Shown here: positions 20,561 through 30,923 of the stretch, piece by piece | Position numbering within the stretch: position 1 is the first letter of the stretch | Layout: each line of letters starts with the position of its first letter | Assembly: GCA_916048095.2 (NCBI GenBank) | Contig: OU696575.1 | Location: 4,683,501-4,747,500, forward strand | DNA length: 64,000 nucleotides | DNA from: Sacculina carcini | Lineage: Eukaryota; Arthropoda; Thecostraca; Sacculinidae | Direction: 5' to 3' | The notes under the pieces: generated by a model | What the model saw: the letters and a program-made list of their open reading frames with translations, nothing else | Databases searched by the model: none | Told to the model about the DNA's origin: nothing | Translations under genes and position numbers: made by a program

Positions 20561-21119
20561 TAAATAAATAACAATAAATAATAAGCCATCATCCGATAAC
20601 AATCCATAATGTCACTCCGCCCACGTTCCTCAATAAATAATAACAATCAACAATAAATATGTGATTCAGTACATAACATCCATCAATAAATAAGAATAAA
20701 TATTAATAAATAAGTAATAAATAACAATCAAGAACAATAAATATGATTCAATAAGAAACATCCAACAATAAATATAAATATGATTCAATAATTAACAACA
20801 ACACAAATAAATATGATTCAATAAACAACAACAATAAATATGATTCAATAAACAGCAACAACAATAAATATGATTCAATAAACAACAACAACAATAAATA
20901 TGATTCAATAAACAGCAACGACAATAAATATGATTAAATAAACAACAACAGCCAACACTGAGTAAAAGTATAATTTAATAAATAACAACAACCAATAATA
21001 AATAGTAATAAATAGAGAGTAAAATAAGAATATATATAAATAAATAGAAAATAAATAACAATAAGCATGAATAAATAACAATAAATATGAATAAATATAC
21101 AATTAATAAGACTCAACAG
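20561..21119. repeat. AT-rich tandem array at the 3' end of LINE G
   Basis: Repeats of AATAAATATGATTCAATAAA plus CAACAACAAC-type sequence. From 20741 to 20960 the unit is about 30 bp with few changes; outside it the units are shorter and degenerate. It follows directly after the LINE G stop codon in element sense, so it may be an expanded LINE tail. Confidence 0.75.
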
Positions 21120-23510
21120 TCAATTCCGCTCTTTCAGTAGCATTTCATTTAATTTGGCCTTGAATTTCTTCAAATTGTTCTGCGAGAATGCCTCCTCCTT
21201 CAACTTGTTCCAAGTAGACACCGTGGCCGGAAGAAAGCAACGTTGGAATTGTTTTTTACGACAACGAATTGGAGCCATGCACTGGGAATGCTGTTTGGAT
21301 GTAACCCGTGTGCTTCTTACTGCAACGAAATCATCAGGAATTGACTTGCTAATCGGATGATGGTCGTTGTGCTTGATCTTGTACAGCATGCACACGCTCC
21401 TGACCTTTCGGCGATGGCAAAGATCACCAAGAACCAAGTCACCACAGAGGAACTTGCAAGTTCTAACAACTCTGTTGATGAGATTGAGGTGACAATCCGC
21501 AGCAGAAGAGCACACGGGGGCGCAGTACTCCAGAATTGGCAAAATGAAACAACGAAAACAACTTTTTGAGATTGTGCTGCTACCGAACATCCGATATGCC
21601 TTTCTTATAATTACCAGTTTCCGCGATGCCGAACAGTCTAGCTTCCGAATGTAACTCTCAAACGTCAGCTTTGAGTCTACATGTACTCCCAATATTTTGA
21701 GCTCATCACACACGCTGAGTTGGGCGTCATTTATGATGATAGCTCCATGTGAAGGCTGAACGGTAGGTGACCTAGAAACCAACAAGCATTTAGATTTCGA
21801 AGTGTTCAGCATCATATTCTACCTCCCACACCACTTCATGACGCTGCTGAGATCGTCGTTGACCGTTTGACGCACCTGTGGTCTGTCCGAAGGAGATGAA
21901 ATTACAGCCATCAAGGTGATATAATCAGCATATCCATATACAGGGTTGCGTGTGGTTGTGTACAGGTCAGCGGTGTAAATGTTGAACAAAATAGGACCCA
22001 ACACACTTCACTGTGGGACACCGGACACAATGCTCTGCCAGCCACTGTATGCTCCATCGATGGCAACACGTTGTACGCGATTGGAGAGAAATTGATGCAA
22101 AACACTTAGCAAGCGGCCGCCGACTCCAATGTTTCTCAGTTTTTGCAACAAGCCCTGGTGGCTCACACGGTCAAATGCTGCCGAGAAATCCAACTGCACA
22201 ATCCAGGCTTCACTGCCTTTGTCTAGCACTTGCTGGAGCTCATGCGTGATAGTAAGCAGAGCGTCAGTCGTGCTGAGTTTTTTGCGGTATGCAAATTGGT
22301 TTTCCGATAGCAGATTGTTGCTCTCCAGTTACTTGGACAGTCTGGAAGATATCAAGTGCTCGAATATTTTGGACAAAATCGGCGTAATTGATATCGGCCG
22401 GTAGTTTGCAACATCAGCTGAATTGGTTCCTTTTGGTATGGGCGTGATATTCGCAACCCGCCAACATGATGGAAACGAACCAGTCTTCATCAAGCGCCTG
22501 AAAAGAGCACTGAGCTTCGGAGCTAGAGTATCTGCCGTGTTCTTGAAAAAGAGCGGAAACATATTCAGAGGGTCTGTTCCTCCGTGGGCATCAAGGTCTT
22601 TCATGAGATTCGCCACTTCTTTTGATCGGATGGCAATGCCTTTGATTTTCGGGGCGAGGACAGATGAATCGTCAGACGGAACGGACCCTTGACATTGCTT
22701 GGTATTGAAGTAATCCATAAGCAACTCTGCCTTCTCTGTTGGGTTGCTTTTGAGGTCACCGTTCGCTGAAAATAAAGGAGGGACAGACAGGTCATGTCCA
22801 AACACTGACGATTTCAACGTTGACCACCATTTGTGGGCGTCATTGGCAGATGATAGCTTATCAGCAAGTTTCTTTGAGTGACGTGTTTCCGCTTCTGAAT
22901 ACACATGCTCAGCATGCCGTCTGGCCTCAGTGTACACATTCCATGAATCGGCTGAGCGTGATTGAAACCACTTGTGGTAAGCCCCCTGCTTGGATTCAAG
23001 TGCGCTGCGACATTCGTTGGTGATCCAGGCTTTGTCATCAGAGCGAAAACGTAGTTTTTTAGTAGGCACTCTCCTTGAGATGACATCGGTAATGTATTTG
23101 TTCAATGCATCGATGGGGCATTCCTTCTGCTGCAGATTTGAAACATTAATTGCTTTCAATTCATCATTCACCTTCACCCAGTCAACATTGTTCTTCATGT
23201 GCACGAGCCTTGAAATCGTGTAAGGAGAAACCTTCTGTCTCAATGTCAACTTCACGGACAGCGACGAGTGATCAGAACTTCCTATTGGAGCTTCAACGTT
23301 TACACTCACGATATCTGAGACGTCTGTCATAACCAAGTCCAAACAGTTTCCCGCTTGATGTGTGGGACCGGACAACATTTGGGAGCAGCCAGAAATGTTG
23401 CAGAAGTCATATGTTGCTCTACCATGAGCGTCTGTAGGAGATGTCGACAAGAGCCACTCACGGAGATGGGCGTTCATGTCTCCCACAAATAAAATAAAAA
23501 TTGTATGTAA
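21120..23510 (-). mobile_element. LINE G (jockey/CR1-like), 5' truncated, broken
   Basis: The minus-strand ORF2 starts inside the endonuclease (VGDMNAHL, then GSSDHSSLSV) and runs through RT to the C-terminal tail. RT blocks: ANITPIPKG and NYRPISITPILSKIFE, LDFSAAFDRVSHQGL, SGVPQ, GPILFNIYTADL, then YGYADYITL in the catalytic position. The YADD motif is changed to YADY, which loses an essential Asp. Stops occur at 22329 (SRLSK, stop, LESNN) and after GVPQ, with a frameshift near 21815. The final 231-residue frame is the usual post-RT domain ending at 21120. Fragments of the same family lie at 2930 and 13660. Confidence 0.88.
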
Positions 23511-23689
23511 TGTAAATACGGATGGTGGTGCTGGCCAGTCTTCTCAATCATCGATAAATATTCATGATTGATGACAAACCGACAACTGAAGCTGACATCG
23601 AAGGAGCATCTAGGATTCAACAATATAGACTGTCAAGAACATAGTGTTGACACATTCAACCAGACATTCAAAACAAGTAAATCACTCAA

Positions 23690-24050
23690 GTTTTGACATG
23701 TAAATGTCCGGAGCTGAAACACATCCAAGATCTGAGTTCTCTGATAGACAGCTTAGCAACAGACATTCATATAATCGCTGTATCAGAAACGTGGGCAAAT
23801 GAAAATTCGAGAGGTTTCTGCAATATCAAAGGCTATCAAATATATCACCAAATTTGACATGACAAGGGCGGTAGAGGTGTCACGATTTTAGTAGCGACCA
23901 TCTGGAATCACAGTCAGTGCCGCATCTCATCCTGAAAGTGGAAAATATATTTGAAATGGTAACGGTAGATGTATTTGTTGATGGAAAAAAGATACCAGCT
24001 TCATGTATCCATCGACATCCAGGCACATCAATTCACGGTTTAACATAAAA
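23690..24050 (+). mobile_element. LINE M part 1: endonuclease N-terminal region
   Basis: Plus-strand translation LIDSLATDIHIIAVSETW, then HDKGGRGVTILV and VTVDVFVDGKKIPASC. These are the first half of an APE-type endonuclease (IAVSET; GGGV; IHRHPGTS). Stops and small shifts interrupt it. The following 1.2 kb is unrelated sequence, after which the endonuclease resumes at 25240. Confidence 0.65.
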
Positions 24051-25239
24051 ACAAACAAATTGATGGGAAATAATAAAATTAATTGGTATCTCATGGGTAT
24101 AGTGGGGAATTTTATGTTGTCACATAAAAAATTAATTTTCACATACAATGTTGTTTTAAGCGGAAAAAAATAAAATGCCAATTCCACTGAAAAATTTTGT
24201 CTAAATATATAGTTATATAGATTGCACTTGGAATCAATCTAATTGTAATTACACAGATCACTGATTCAACGTGATATGATACACTCGAACACTGCGTATA
24301 GCTACTATAACGCCAGCAAACTTGAACAATGGAAATATATCAACGTTCCTGATAGCTTCTTATGGACACCAATAGGCAACGTTCCAGATAGGTTCTTTTG
24401 GACACCAAGAGCGTCACACGGTGTTATACCTCTATTAACTACCATATGAGTTGTGGTTGTGGTTTCATTTGTGTGTTCAAATCGCTCAAAGCTAGGTACA
24501 CGTGCCATTGGCTGTTTGGGAAAGTAGGACCATGCATACCTGTACTTCATATTTACATTATCGAAAAAAATTCAACACAAATTGACAACTAAGGTCTGTA
24601 TTATCACACTCAAAGTGGTTGAAGGAATTCAATGTGGATTTTTAATTTCCTTAGAAAAACATGTCTGATGAGAAAAGCATGTTTTACATTGCATGTGGGA
24701 AAACACGTTTCAGTTAGTCAGAAGTCGCAACTCGACCGACACAACAAATCGGCTGCTCACTCGAAAAGCATCAATTCAACTGTAAGTGCAGAATCGAATC
24801 ATGGAATCATTGCGCTTCAAAGCAAAAGTCCAAAATGTCACCCCTTGAGTGCCACACATACCATGAACATTTCGAGTGTAGTTCCTCATGTTTTGCAGAG
24901 CCTCGTATCTTTTTCCTTAGCTCCCCCACTGGAAGGAACATTGCGCCGCCACTGTACACCTACCTTATCAGAAAATCCCAATCAAGGTAAAAGTTTTGCC
25001 GCGTACTGCAAAAATTTCGCTTCCCTAAGGGTGGCTCCCCATTGAAATGTGGCTGGATAAATCCATAAAATGCAAATAATAATTTCGTAGATTATAATCT
25101 ACGAGAGAGTCGGAAATTTACACATTATATGAAAATTGAATAACATATAATAGTATTAGTATATAGTATTGACACTATATTTTGGCATTTTTCGTCAGAT
25201 AATGAAAAAATAGAAGGCGAAAATATTTCACATACAATT
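24051..25239. other. Unidentified insertion within LINE M
   Basis: About 1.2 kb of AT-rich sequence that interrupts the LINE M endonuclease. It contains the zinc-finger-like ORF listed separately and a perfect 20-bp palindrome at 25085-25104. I could not define terminal repeats or a target duplication. Confidence 0.4.
24632..25045 (+). pseudogene. Possible zinc-finger/BED-type fragment
   Basis: A 137-residue frame with HVSVSQKSQLDRHNKSAAH, followed by SKSINS. This resembles the second half of the zinc-finger region of CGGBP1-like or hAT-related proteins, in which K-SQL-x-H-x-x-(T/S)-x-x-H is common. The cysteine half of the finger is not visible and the rest shows no domain. It may be a relic of a DNA transposon or of a transposon-derived gene. 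Confidence 0.3.
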
Positions 25240-25516
25240 CCCAACTCTACTCTTAGGACATTTCATTATTAATGTATTCGACTCGGGACACCATCACCAA
25301 ATTCAAACTTATTTTAATGACATGTCCGATTGCGGTGTTTATCCACCCATTACATCCACGACAAGAAAAACCATTCCACCAGAAACGCCATTGACAATAT
25401 CTACACAAATGATGCATGGAGTGTAATTAAAACGGGCACACTGCATGAAAAAAATTCTGATAATTTTCCAGTGTTTGCGGTTATTGAGAGCATGAAAACA
25501 TTCACTAATTAAGATA
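25240..25516 (+). mobile_element. LINE M part 2: endonuclease C-terminal region
   Basis: Reads LLLGHFIINVFDSGHHHQIQ (GDFN-like motif with H for D), then IDNIYTNDAWSV and EKNSDNFPVFAV, the DNIxTN and SDHxP blocks of LINE endonucleases, here with N for the catalytic H. It is cut by the insertion of element E immediately after. Confidence 0.7.
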
Positions 25517-25520
25517 TATT

Positions 25521-25586
25521 TGTGGTGTATAATTGCGTTGCAAATATGTATCTAGTGGGCTTTGGATGTGTGTGCGCGTATCTGTA

Positions 25587-25657
<71 letters not shown>

Positions 25658-25729
25658 GTGATCGCGATTGCTTGTGAGTGTACACATGCTGGCATGGTCT
25701 GTAGTGGAATCAGAAGGTGTGTGTGTGTG

Positions 25730-25762
<33 letters not shown>

Positions 25763-26051
25763 TTGTGTGCGCGTTTACGATTGCTTGTGAGTGTACGTGT
25801 GTTGACATGGTGTGGAGTGGGAACAGGAGGTATGTGGCGAACGGCGAGGGTGGTTGGTGTGAAGCGTTTGTGGAAGGAGGGTGTGTGACTGCTTGGTGAA
25901 TAAGAGTGTGGTTTTGGTTGTTGTGTTTTTGTGTCTGTTGTTTAGTTCTGTGATTTGCTGCTAGCACATACATCTAATCATCATCATCATCATCATCTGA
26001 CTCGTGCAATATATATGTGAAAGTTTTTTTCCCGGCATTTATTCGATTGCA
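25521..26051 (+). repeat. 5' LTR of element E
   Basis: TGTGGTGTATAATTGCG at the start and CGATTGCA at the end, 531 bp. Contains two (TG)n blocks and (TCA)n. It is 61 bp longer than the 3' LTR, mainly through simple repeats. Confidence 0.92.
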
Positions 26052-26067
26052 AGCTATTTCGGCTAAT

Positions 26068-26807
26068 ATGGCGAGTGTTAAGCTCACGGATATTCTACGT
26101 CCGTTTGATGGATCGTCCAGCGTTACAGAGTGGATCGATAAGTTTGAATTGCTGGTGAAACTGAAGGAGATGAAGGATGAGGAAACGATACTGCCAATGT
26201 TTCTTGAAAGCAGTGCACTCGCTCTCTATACAGAGCTGAGTGCAGAACAGAAGAAAGATGTGGCAGTCATCAAGAAGGCCCTTCAGAGTGTGTTTTCTCT
26301 CAACCACTTCAGTGCGTATGAACAGTTTGTGAGACGCATATGGCGTGACGAGCCAGTTGATGTTTACATGACCGATCTGCTGAGACTGTCAAGGCAGGCA
26401 GGAATTACGTCTGATTCTGTGCTGCTGAGGGTTTTCGTTGTTGGCTTGCCATCAGTTGTCTCAAGAGAGCTGAGGGCAATGGCAAGCATTGAAGCGACGC
26501 ACTTGTTAGCTGTGGTGGACCGCGCCAGAGCTTTGATGTCTGAGCTCGCGTAGCGGCCTGAACCTGTGTTGTCTATGACACATGAAACGACATCAAATAT
26601 TGGTCGACGTGGGGATAAATATGCGGCCTAGAGGATACCTGAGGACAGCCGCGGTCAGATTCGGCAGTGCTATCGACGCGATGGCCCGCACTTGATGCGT
26701 CAGTGTACGAATAATAATTCGAAGCATGTAATTTGCTGGATTTGTGGGAAACCGGGCCATATCTCGAGATAATGTTTTAGCAGGTCGGAAAACTTCATGG
26801 AAGAAAC
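26068..26807 (+). pseudogene. Element E gag
   Basis: ATG at 26068, only 16 nt after the LTR, opens MASVKLTDILRPFDG and a capsid-like helical region of 162 residues to a stop at 26551. Beyond the stop the same frame continues with knuckle-like sequence, CYRRDGPHLMRQC and CWICGKPGHISR, then a stop in place of the residue before the last Cys. Thus gag once ran on into a nucleocapsid with a CCHC knuckle. Three stops (26551, about 26629, about 26771) break it. Confidence 0.8.
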
Positions 26808-27206
26808 TTGTGCGCCAGAAGTTTCTCACGCCCAGTAGCAACGGCGCTTCCGATAGTTAATGGATTCGTTGATGATCGTCCTGCGCGAATATTGCTGGAC
26901 ACTGGTTGCTACAAATCTGTCGTTGGTTCCTGGATGTCGGGTCGTGTCAATTCGTGGCAAGGACGAGTGGTCGGAGTGGATGGTCATGAAGCGCGTTGTA
27001 TGGGGGAAGCATCCGTGTTGATCACACTTCAGAATGTCACAAGGTCAGTGGATTGTATTGTTATGAATAGGCTTTTAGATGGTGTTGATGTTGTGGCAGG
27101 AGTTGACTTCATTGGGTTGGCGGGGGGAGTCGAGTGGAAGCAAGGGAAAATCAGATTTTTTGATGAATGTCGTGGGGAAACTAGTGTTAGTTCGATTTGT
27201 TGTTAG
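26808..27206 (+). pseudogene. Element E protease
   Basis: A frame containing ARILLDTGCYKSVVGSW, the aspartic protease active site with DTG intact, and later VDVVAGVDFIGL, equivalent to the second conserved strand. It is out of frame with gag and RT. The protease is retropepsin-like and processes Gag-Pol. The start given is the first ATG-like codon in the frame; the real protein would be part of a longer polyprotein. Confidence 0.75.
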
Positions 27207-28441
27207 TTCGAGTGTTGTTAACTTTACAAGTTAACACCAGGAAAAATGACAGGTTAACTCTCACAGACAAAGACTTCACGGCTACCTTCTCTGACGGGAA
27301 GTGGAAGGCTCAGTGGAATTGGAAAAGTACGTCTCCACCAGCCCTGAAAAATACAGTTGGGGCTTACAGTAGTGTAGAGGATGAAGCCGTGAGCAGAAAA
27401 TGGAGAGAAGAACTTGATCAATGGATAATCAATGGTTATTTGAAAGAGTGTCCTGATCAGTCATGCTCTAAAGGAGTGCTGCCGTTAATGGCTGTTGTTC
27501 AAGCTAACAAGAGTAAGGTACGACCAGTTCTTGACTATCGAGAATTGAATGAGTACGTACAGTTTCAGCCGGGGCCCGACGCCGCGGTTTGCACCGAGAC
27601 CTTGCGGAAATGGCGACTGCTACCACAGAGATTGAAACTTGTCGACCTGAAATCAGCATACCTTCAGGTGCACATAGACGAGTCGTTGTGGTATTATCAA
27701 AGGGTGAATTATCTAGGAAGGATATATTATTTAACCAGACTTGGCTTTGGGTTGAATGCAGCACCGAAAATTATGTCGAGTATCATGAAAACGGTATTGG
27801 CGCAAAATGAAGTCGTGAAAGCCGGCACCGATAGTTATATCGACGACTTCATTGTCAACGAGGAGATTGTATCGGTAGAGGAAGTGATAGCGCATCTGGC
27901 GAAATTTGGATTGGAAGCCAAGACGCCTGAATCTCTCGATGGTGGCAGACTACTCGGACTAGTTATTGGGCGGAGTCATCGTGGAGGAGCTCTACAATTC
28001 AGTAGAGGGAACGCATTGCCAGTGCTGGGGAATGGAGAAAATATGTCAAAGAGAGAGCTGTTTTCAGCATGCGGCCGCTTGGTAGGACACTATCCAATCT
28101 GTGGATGGCTTCGCGTAGCCTGCAGCTACGTTAAGCGGATAAGTGATGGGAATAGGTGGAATGATAGAGTAGGACCCATAGCTCAAAAATTGTTGATGGA
28201 AATACTGGACAGAGTGAAAGCTGATGACCCGGTGAAGGGTGATTTTCATGTGTCACCAGTTTATCGAGGAAGAGTGTGGTGTGACGCCAGTAGTTTGGTC
28301 CAGGGTGTTGTGGTAGAGATTGGAGGTAAACTGGTAGAAGATGCAGCTTGGCTGCGCAAACGGTATGACGCCAGCCATATCAACCTGGCGGAACTGGAGG
28401 CTGTGATTAAAGGTGTTACTCTCGCTATAAATGGGGATTGA
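27197..28441 (+). pseudogene. Element E RT and RNase H
   Basis: The frame carries RT blocks VRPVLDYRELNEYVQF, LKLVDLKSAYLQVHI, LTRLGFGLNAAPKI and the catalytic SYIDDFIVNEE (YIDD intact). After a connection region RNase H begins with RVWCDASSLVQGVVVEIGG and ASHINLAELEAVIKG. RNase H has the D, E, D, D pattern of cellular or retroviral type enzymes (CDAS, AELEAV, and MTDSVTV in the next frame), not the TDHKPL type of elements A to C. A one-base shift near 28435 ends the frame in RNase H. Confidence 0.88.
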
Positions 28442-29457
28442 AACTTATTGAGGTTATGACGGATTCCGTCACAGTTGCGAAGTGGTTGAGGAGTGTGCTT
28501 GAGGATGAGGCGAGAATAAAAGTAAAAGGTTTTTCAGAAGTGCTAGTGAGGAGGAGGATATCGATTCTGCGTGACATCATCAATGAGCTGGGAGTTGAAC
28601 TCATTGTGAAATATACCCCATCGTCGATGAACAAGGCGGATCGATTGACACGAGTGCCAAATTCGTGGTTGAAGCCTACGCTCGGAGTACCTACTGTGTG
28701 TGTAGTGACCTTGAGTGAGATGCACTCCCTGCATCATTTTGGAGTTGACAGGACGTTGTCGCTTGCCCAGATGGTGGACCCGATAACCACGGGATCCGAC
28801 GTAGAGAAGTGTGTGAGGCGATGCAAGCAGTGTCAAATGATTGATCCAGCTCCAGTACGTCACGTGCCGGGTGAATTATGTGTGAATGATAATTGGAGTC
28901 GGCTGGCGGTGGACACAACTCACTACAGGGGTCAATGTTATTTGACTGTAGTGGACTCCGGACCTTGCAGATTTGCGATTTGGAGGAGAGTTCGGTCGGA
29001 GAACTGCGAGGATGTTGGGCGAGTCTTTGAGGAGCTGTTCCAGGAGCGAGGACCGGTGAACGAACTACTCATGGATAACAGCAGAACATTCAGGTCTGTT
29101 CGGCTGGCGGAGCTATGTCAGAAATGGGGCGTGCAGCGACGATATAGAGCGGCCTACAAGCCGTGAGGAAACGGAATCGTCGAAAGAAACCACCGAACGA
29201 TCAAGAGAATGGCTGAGCGTTGTCAGACAACACCGAATGACGCATTATTTTGGTATAATCTGGCTCCAAAAACATCAGCGGACGCGAACTCATCGCCTGC
29301 TAATGGATTGTACCGGTACAAGTGGAGGCATCCATCGATTCCTGTAGAAGCGGCGGAAGCTTCAAAGAGTATGTGGCGCGTTGGTGACGATGTGTGGATA
29401 AAACCTCCGGGGGCGCGCTGTACAACGTATTGGAATCGTGGACAAGTGAAAACGTAA
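28442..29457 (+). pseudogene. Element E RNase H end and integrase
   Basis: Continues RNase H (EVMTDSVTVAKWL, NKADRLTRVPNSWL), then the zinc-binding region (HSLHHFGVDRT, CKQCQMIDPAPV) and the integrase core: LAVDTTHYRG, LLMDNSRTFRS, and GNGIVERNH. D, D and E are all present. A TGA at 29164 lies between the second Asp and the Glu. The frame then continues to 29457 with the WRVGDDVWIKPP block of the post-core domain. It is otherwise well conserved. Confidence 0.87.
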
Positions 29458-29675
29458 TATCAGATAATAATGTGGATGTGGACGGTGTGCCTCGTCACGT
29501 ACTCCACATTCGGTGCCTGCGCGAAGAGTCTGAAGACGAAGGTCAAACAGAGTCAGAGATTGCCACTGAATGTTCAGAGACTGCCGCAGAAGAGTCCGAG
29601 CCTGAGCAACAGATACGGAGGTCGACAAAAGAACGGCGGCAGTCGAGATGGATGCAAGACTATATATGTGACTAA
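29458..29675 (+). pseudogene. Element E C-terminal Pol tail
   Basis: A frameshift moves the end of Pol into the 29394-29675 frame, which reads VDVDGVPRHVLHIRCL, matching VDVNGMPRHVKEIRQR in element F. A Glu/Ser-rich tail ending in RSTKERRQSRWMQDYI follows. The shared motif supports an E/F family relationship. Confidence 0.7.
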
Positions 29676-29736
29676 CTGTTTTTGTATGTTGATGTTTAAT
29701 ACTAGTGTTCAAAATGATTTTGATATCATGGGGGCG

Positions 29737-29798
29737 TGTGGTGTATAATTGCGTTGGAAATATGTATCTAGTGGGCTTTGGATGTGTGTGCGCGTATC

Positions 29799-29837
<39 letters not shown>

Positions 29838-30206
29838 TCGCGATTGCTTGTGAGTGTACACATGCTGCATGGTGTGTAGTGGAATCAGAAGGTGTGTGTG
29901 TGTGTGTGTGTGTTTGTGTGCGCGGTTACGATTGCTTGTGAGTGTACGTGTGTTGACATGATGTGGAGTGGGAACAGGAGGTATGTGGCGAACGGCGAGG
30001 GTGGTTGGTGTGAAGCGTTTGTGGAAGGAGGGTGTGTGACTGCTTGGTGAATAAGAGTGTGGTTTTGGTTGTTGGGTTTTTATGTCTGTTGGTTGGTTCT
30101 GTGATTTGCTGCTAGCACATGCATCTAATCATCATCATCATCATCATCATCTGACTCCTGCAATATATATGTGAAAGTTATTTTTCCCGGCATTCATTCG
30201 ATTACA
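29737..30206 (+). repeat. 3' LTR of element E
   Basis: 470 bp, TGTGGTGTATAATTGCG to CGATTACA. Nearly the same as the 5' LTR apart from (TG)n length and scattered substitutions. Confidence 0.92.
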
Positions 30207-30211
30207 ATATT

Positions 30212-30770
30212 ACTGAAGCGAAAGATTTCCATGGGAATGGATTGGGATAATATCAAAAGTGATAATATAAATACGTTCTATCAGCGCTTCACCACACGAT
30301 ACCTGCAAGTTGTAAATAAACATTTTCAATTTCAGCAAACACAAGTGAGAACGAGTTAAGCCAAACCATGGATCACCAAAATAATGAAATATCTAGTCAA
30401 AACAAACGAAGAATATACATAAGCATGCTGAAGGAAAATACTGATGAAAGTAGAAAACAGCATATTACATGCAATAATAAATTTACCAAAGTGATTACCC
30501 TAAGCAAAAGACTACATAATAGAAAACACTTCGCTAATAAAGAACAATTTGCGAAAAGTACATGGGAAGCACTGAAAAATATATATATGAACCCGATTCA
30601 AAGAGAAAACCTGGTCGACTTCATGCGAACGGGCATTTCACTGATGGATCGGAAAATGTGCCGACATATTCAACGATCACTTATTAGCGTTGGCTTTGAA
30701 TTATCGTGTGGCTTACCCTCCTCAGATATGGGCCAATTGAAGTATAAACAAAACATAAATGATTAAATAT
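30212..30770 (+). mobile_element. LINE M part 3: endonuclease to RT linker
   Basis: Continues LINE M after element E: SMGMDWDNIKSDNINTFYQR and VVNKHFQFQQTQVRTS, then KPWITKIMKYLVKTNEEYT. The (S)KPWIT block is typical of the linker in front of RT in many LINEs. The remaining RT is missing. The 132-residue ORF here is a mixture of frames of this fragment and not a separate gene. Confidence 0.65.
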
Positions 30771-30923
30771 TTCTGGCTCCAGCAAAATATGCTGAAGTAT
30801 ATAACAATTGATGGCAGCAGAAGTAAGAACTCGACCGATCATAACCCATGAACCCATGTTCTTGATAAAAAGACTGTTCTATATTGTAGTGTTGTGATTG
30901 TGGCGAGCTTGTGACAATAGTTT

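Larger units (their letters stand above)
25521..30206 (+). mobile_element. Element E: full-length LTR retrotransposon
   Basis: A complete element with 5' LTR 25521-26051, gag, protease, RT, RNase H, integrase, C-terminal tail, and 3' LTR 29737-30206. It is flanked by a perfect 5-bp duplication ATATT (25516-25520 and 30207-30211). ATGGGGGCG before the 3' LTR is the likely polypurine tract. The coding region is in several frames with stops, so it is inactive. It is inserted in LINE M, whose coding sequence resumes at 30212. Element F shares its pol type. RNase H is unlike that of the other gypsy elements here. Confidence 0.93.

Noticed and set aside
20741-20960. Regular 30-bp repeats resembling a CRISPR array
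   Set aside because: There are no distinct spacers: the units are contiguous AT-rich tandem repeats at a LINE end, in animal DNA.
24305-24550. Minus ORF with two similar sentences (GNVP/SGTL) from a short direct repeat
   Set aside because: It reflects a 35-bp imperfect duplication at about 24345-24410, not a protein.
25521-30206. BEL/Pao assignment for element E, suggested by the RNase H blocks and the 5-bp duplication
   Set aside because: The domain order, YIDD context and integrase follow a gypsy-type pattern; the RNase H type alone is not enough. It needs a phylogeny.
30368-30766. 132-residue Lys/Asn-rich ORF as a gene
   Set aside because: The LINE M linker (KPWITK...) reads in another frame across it, so it is a shadow.
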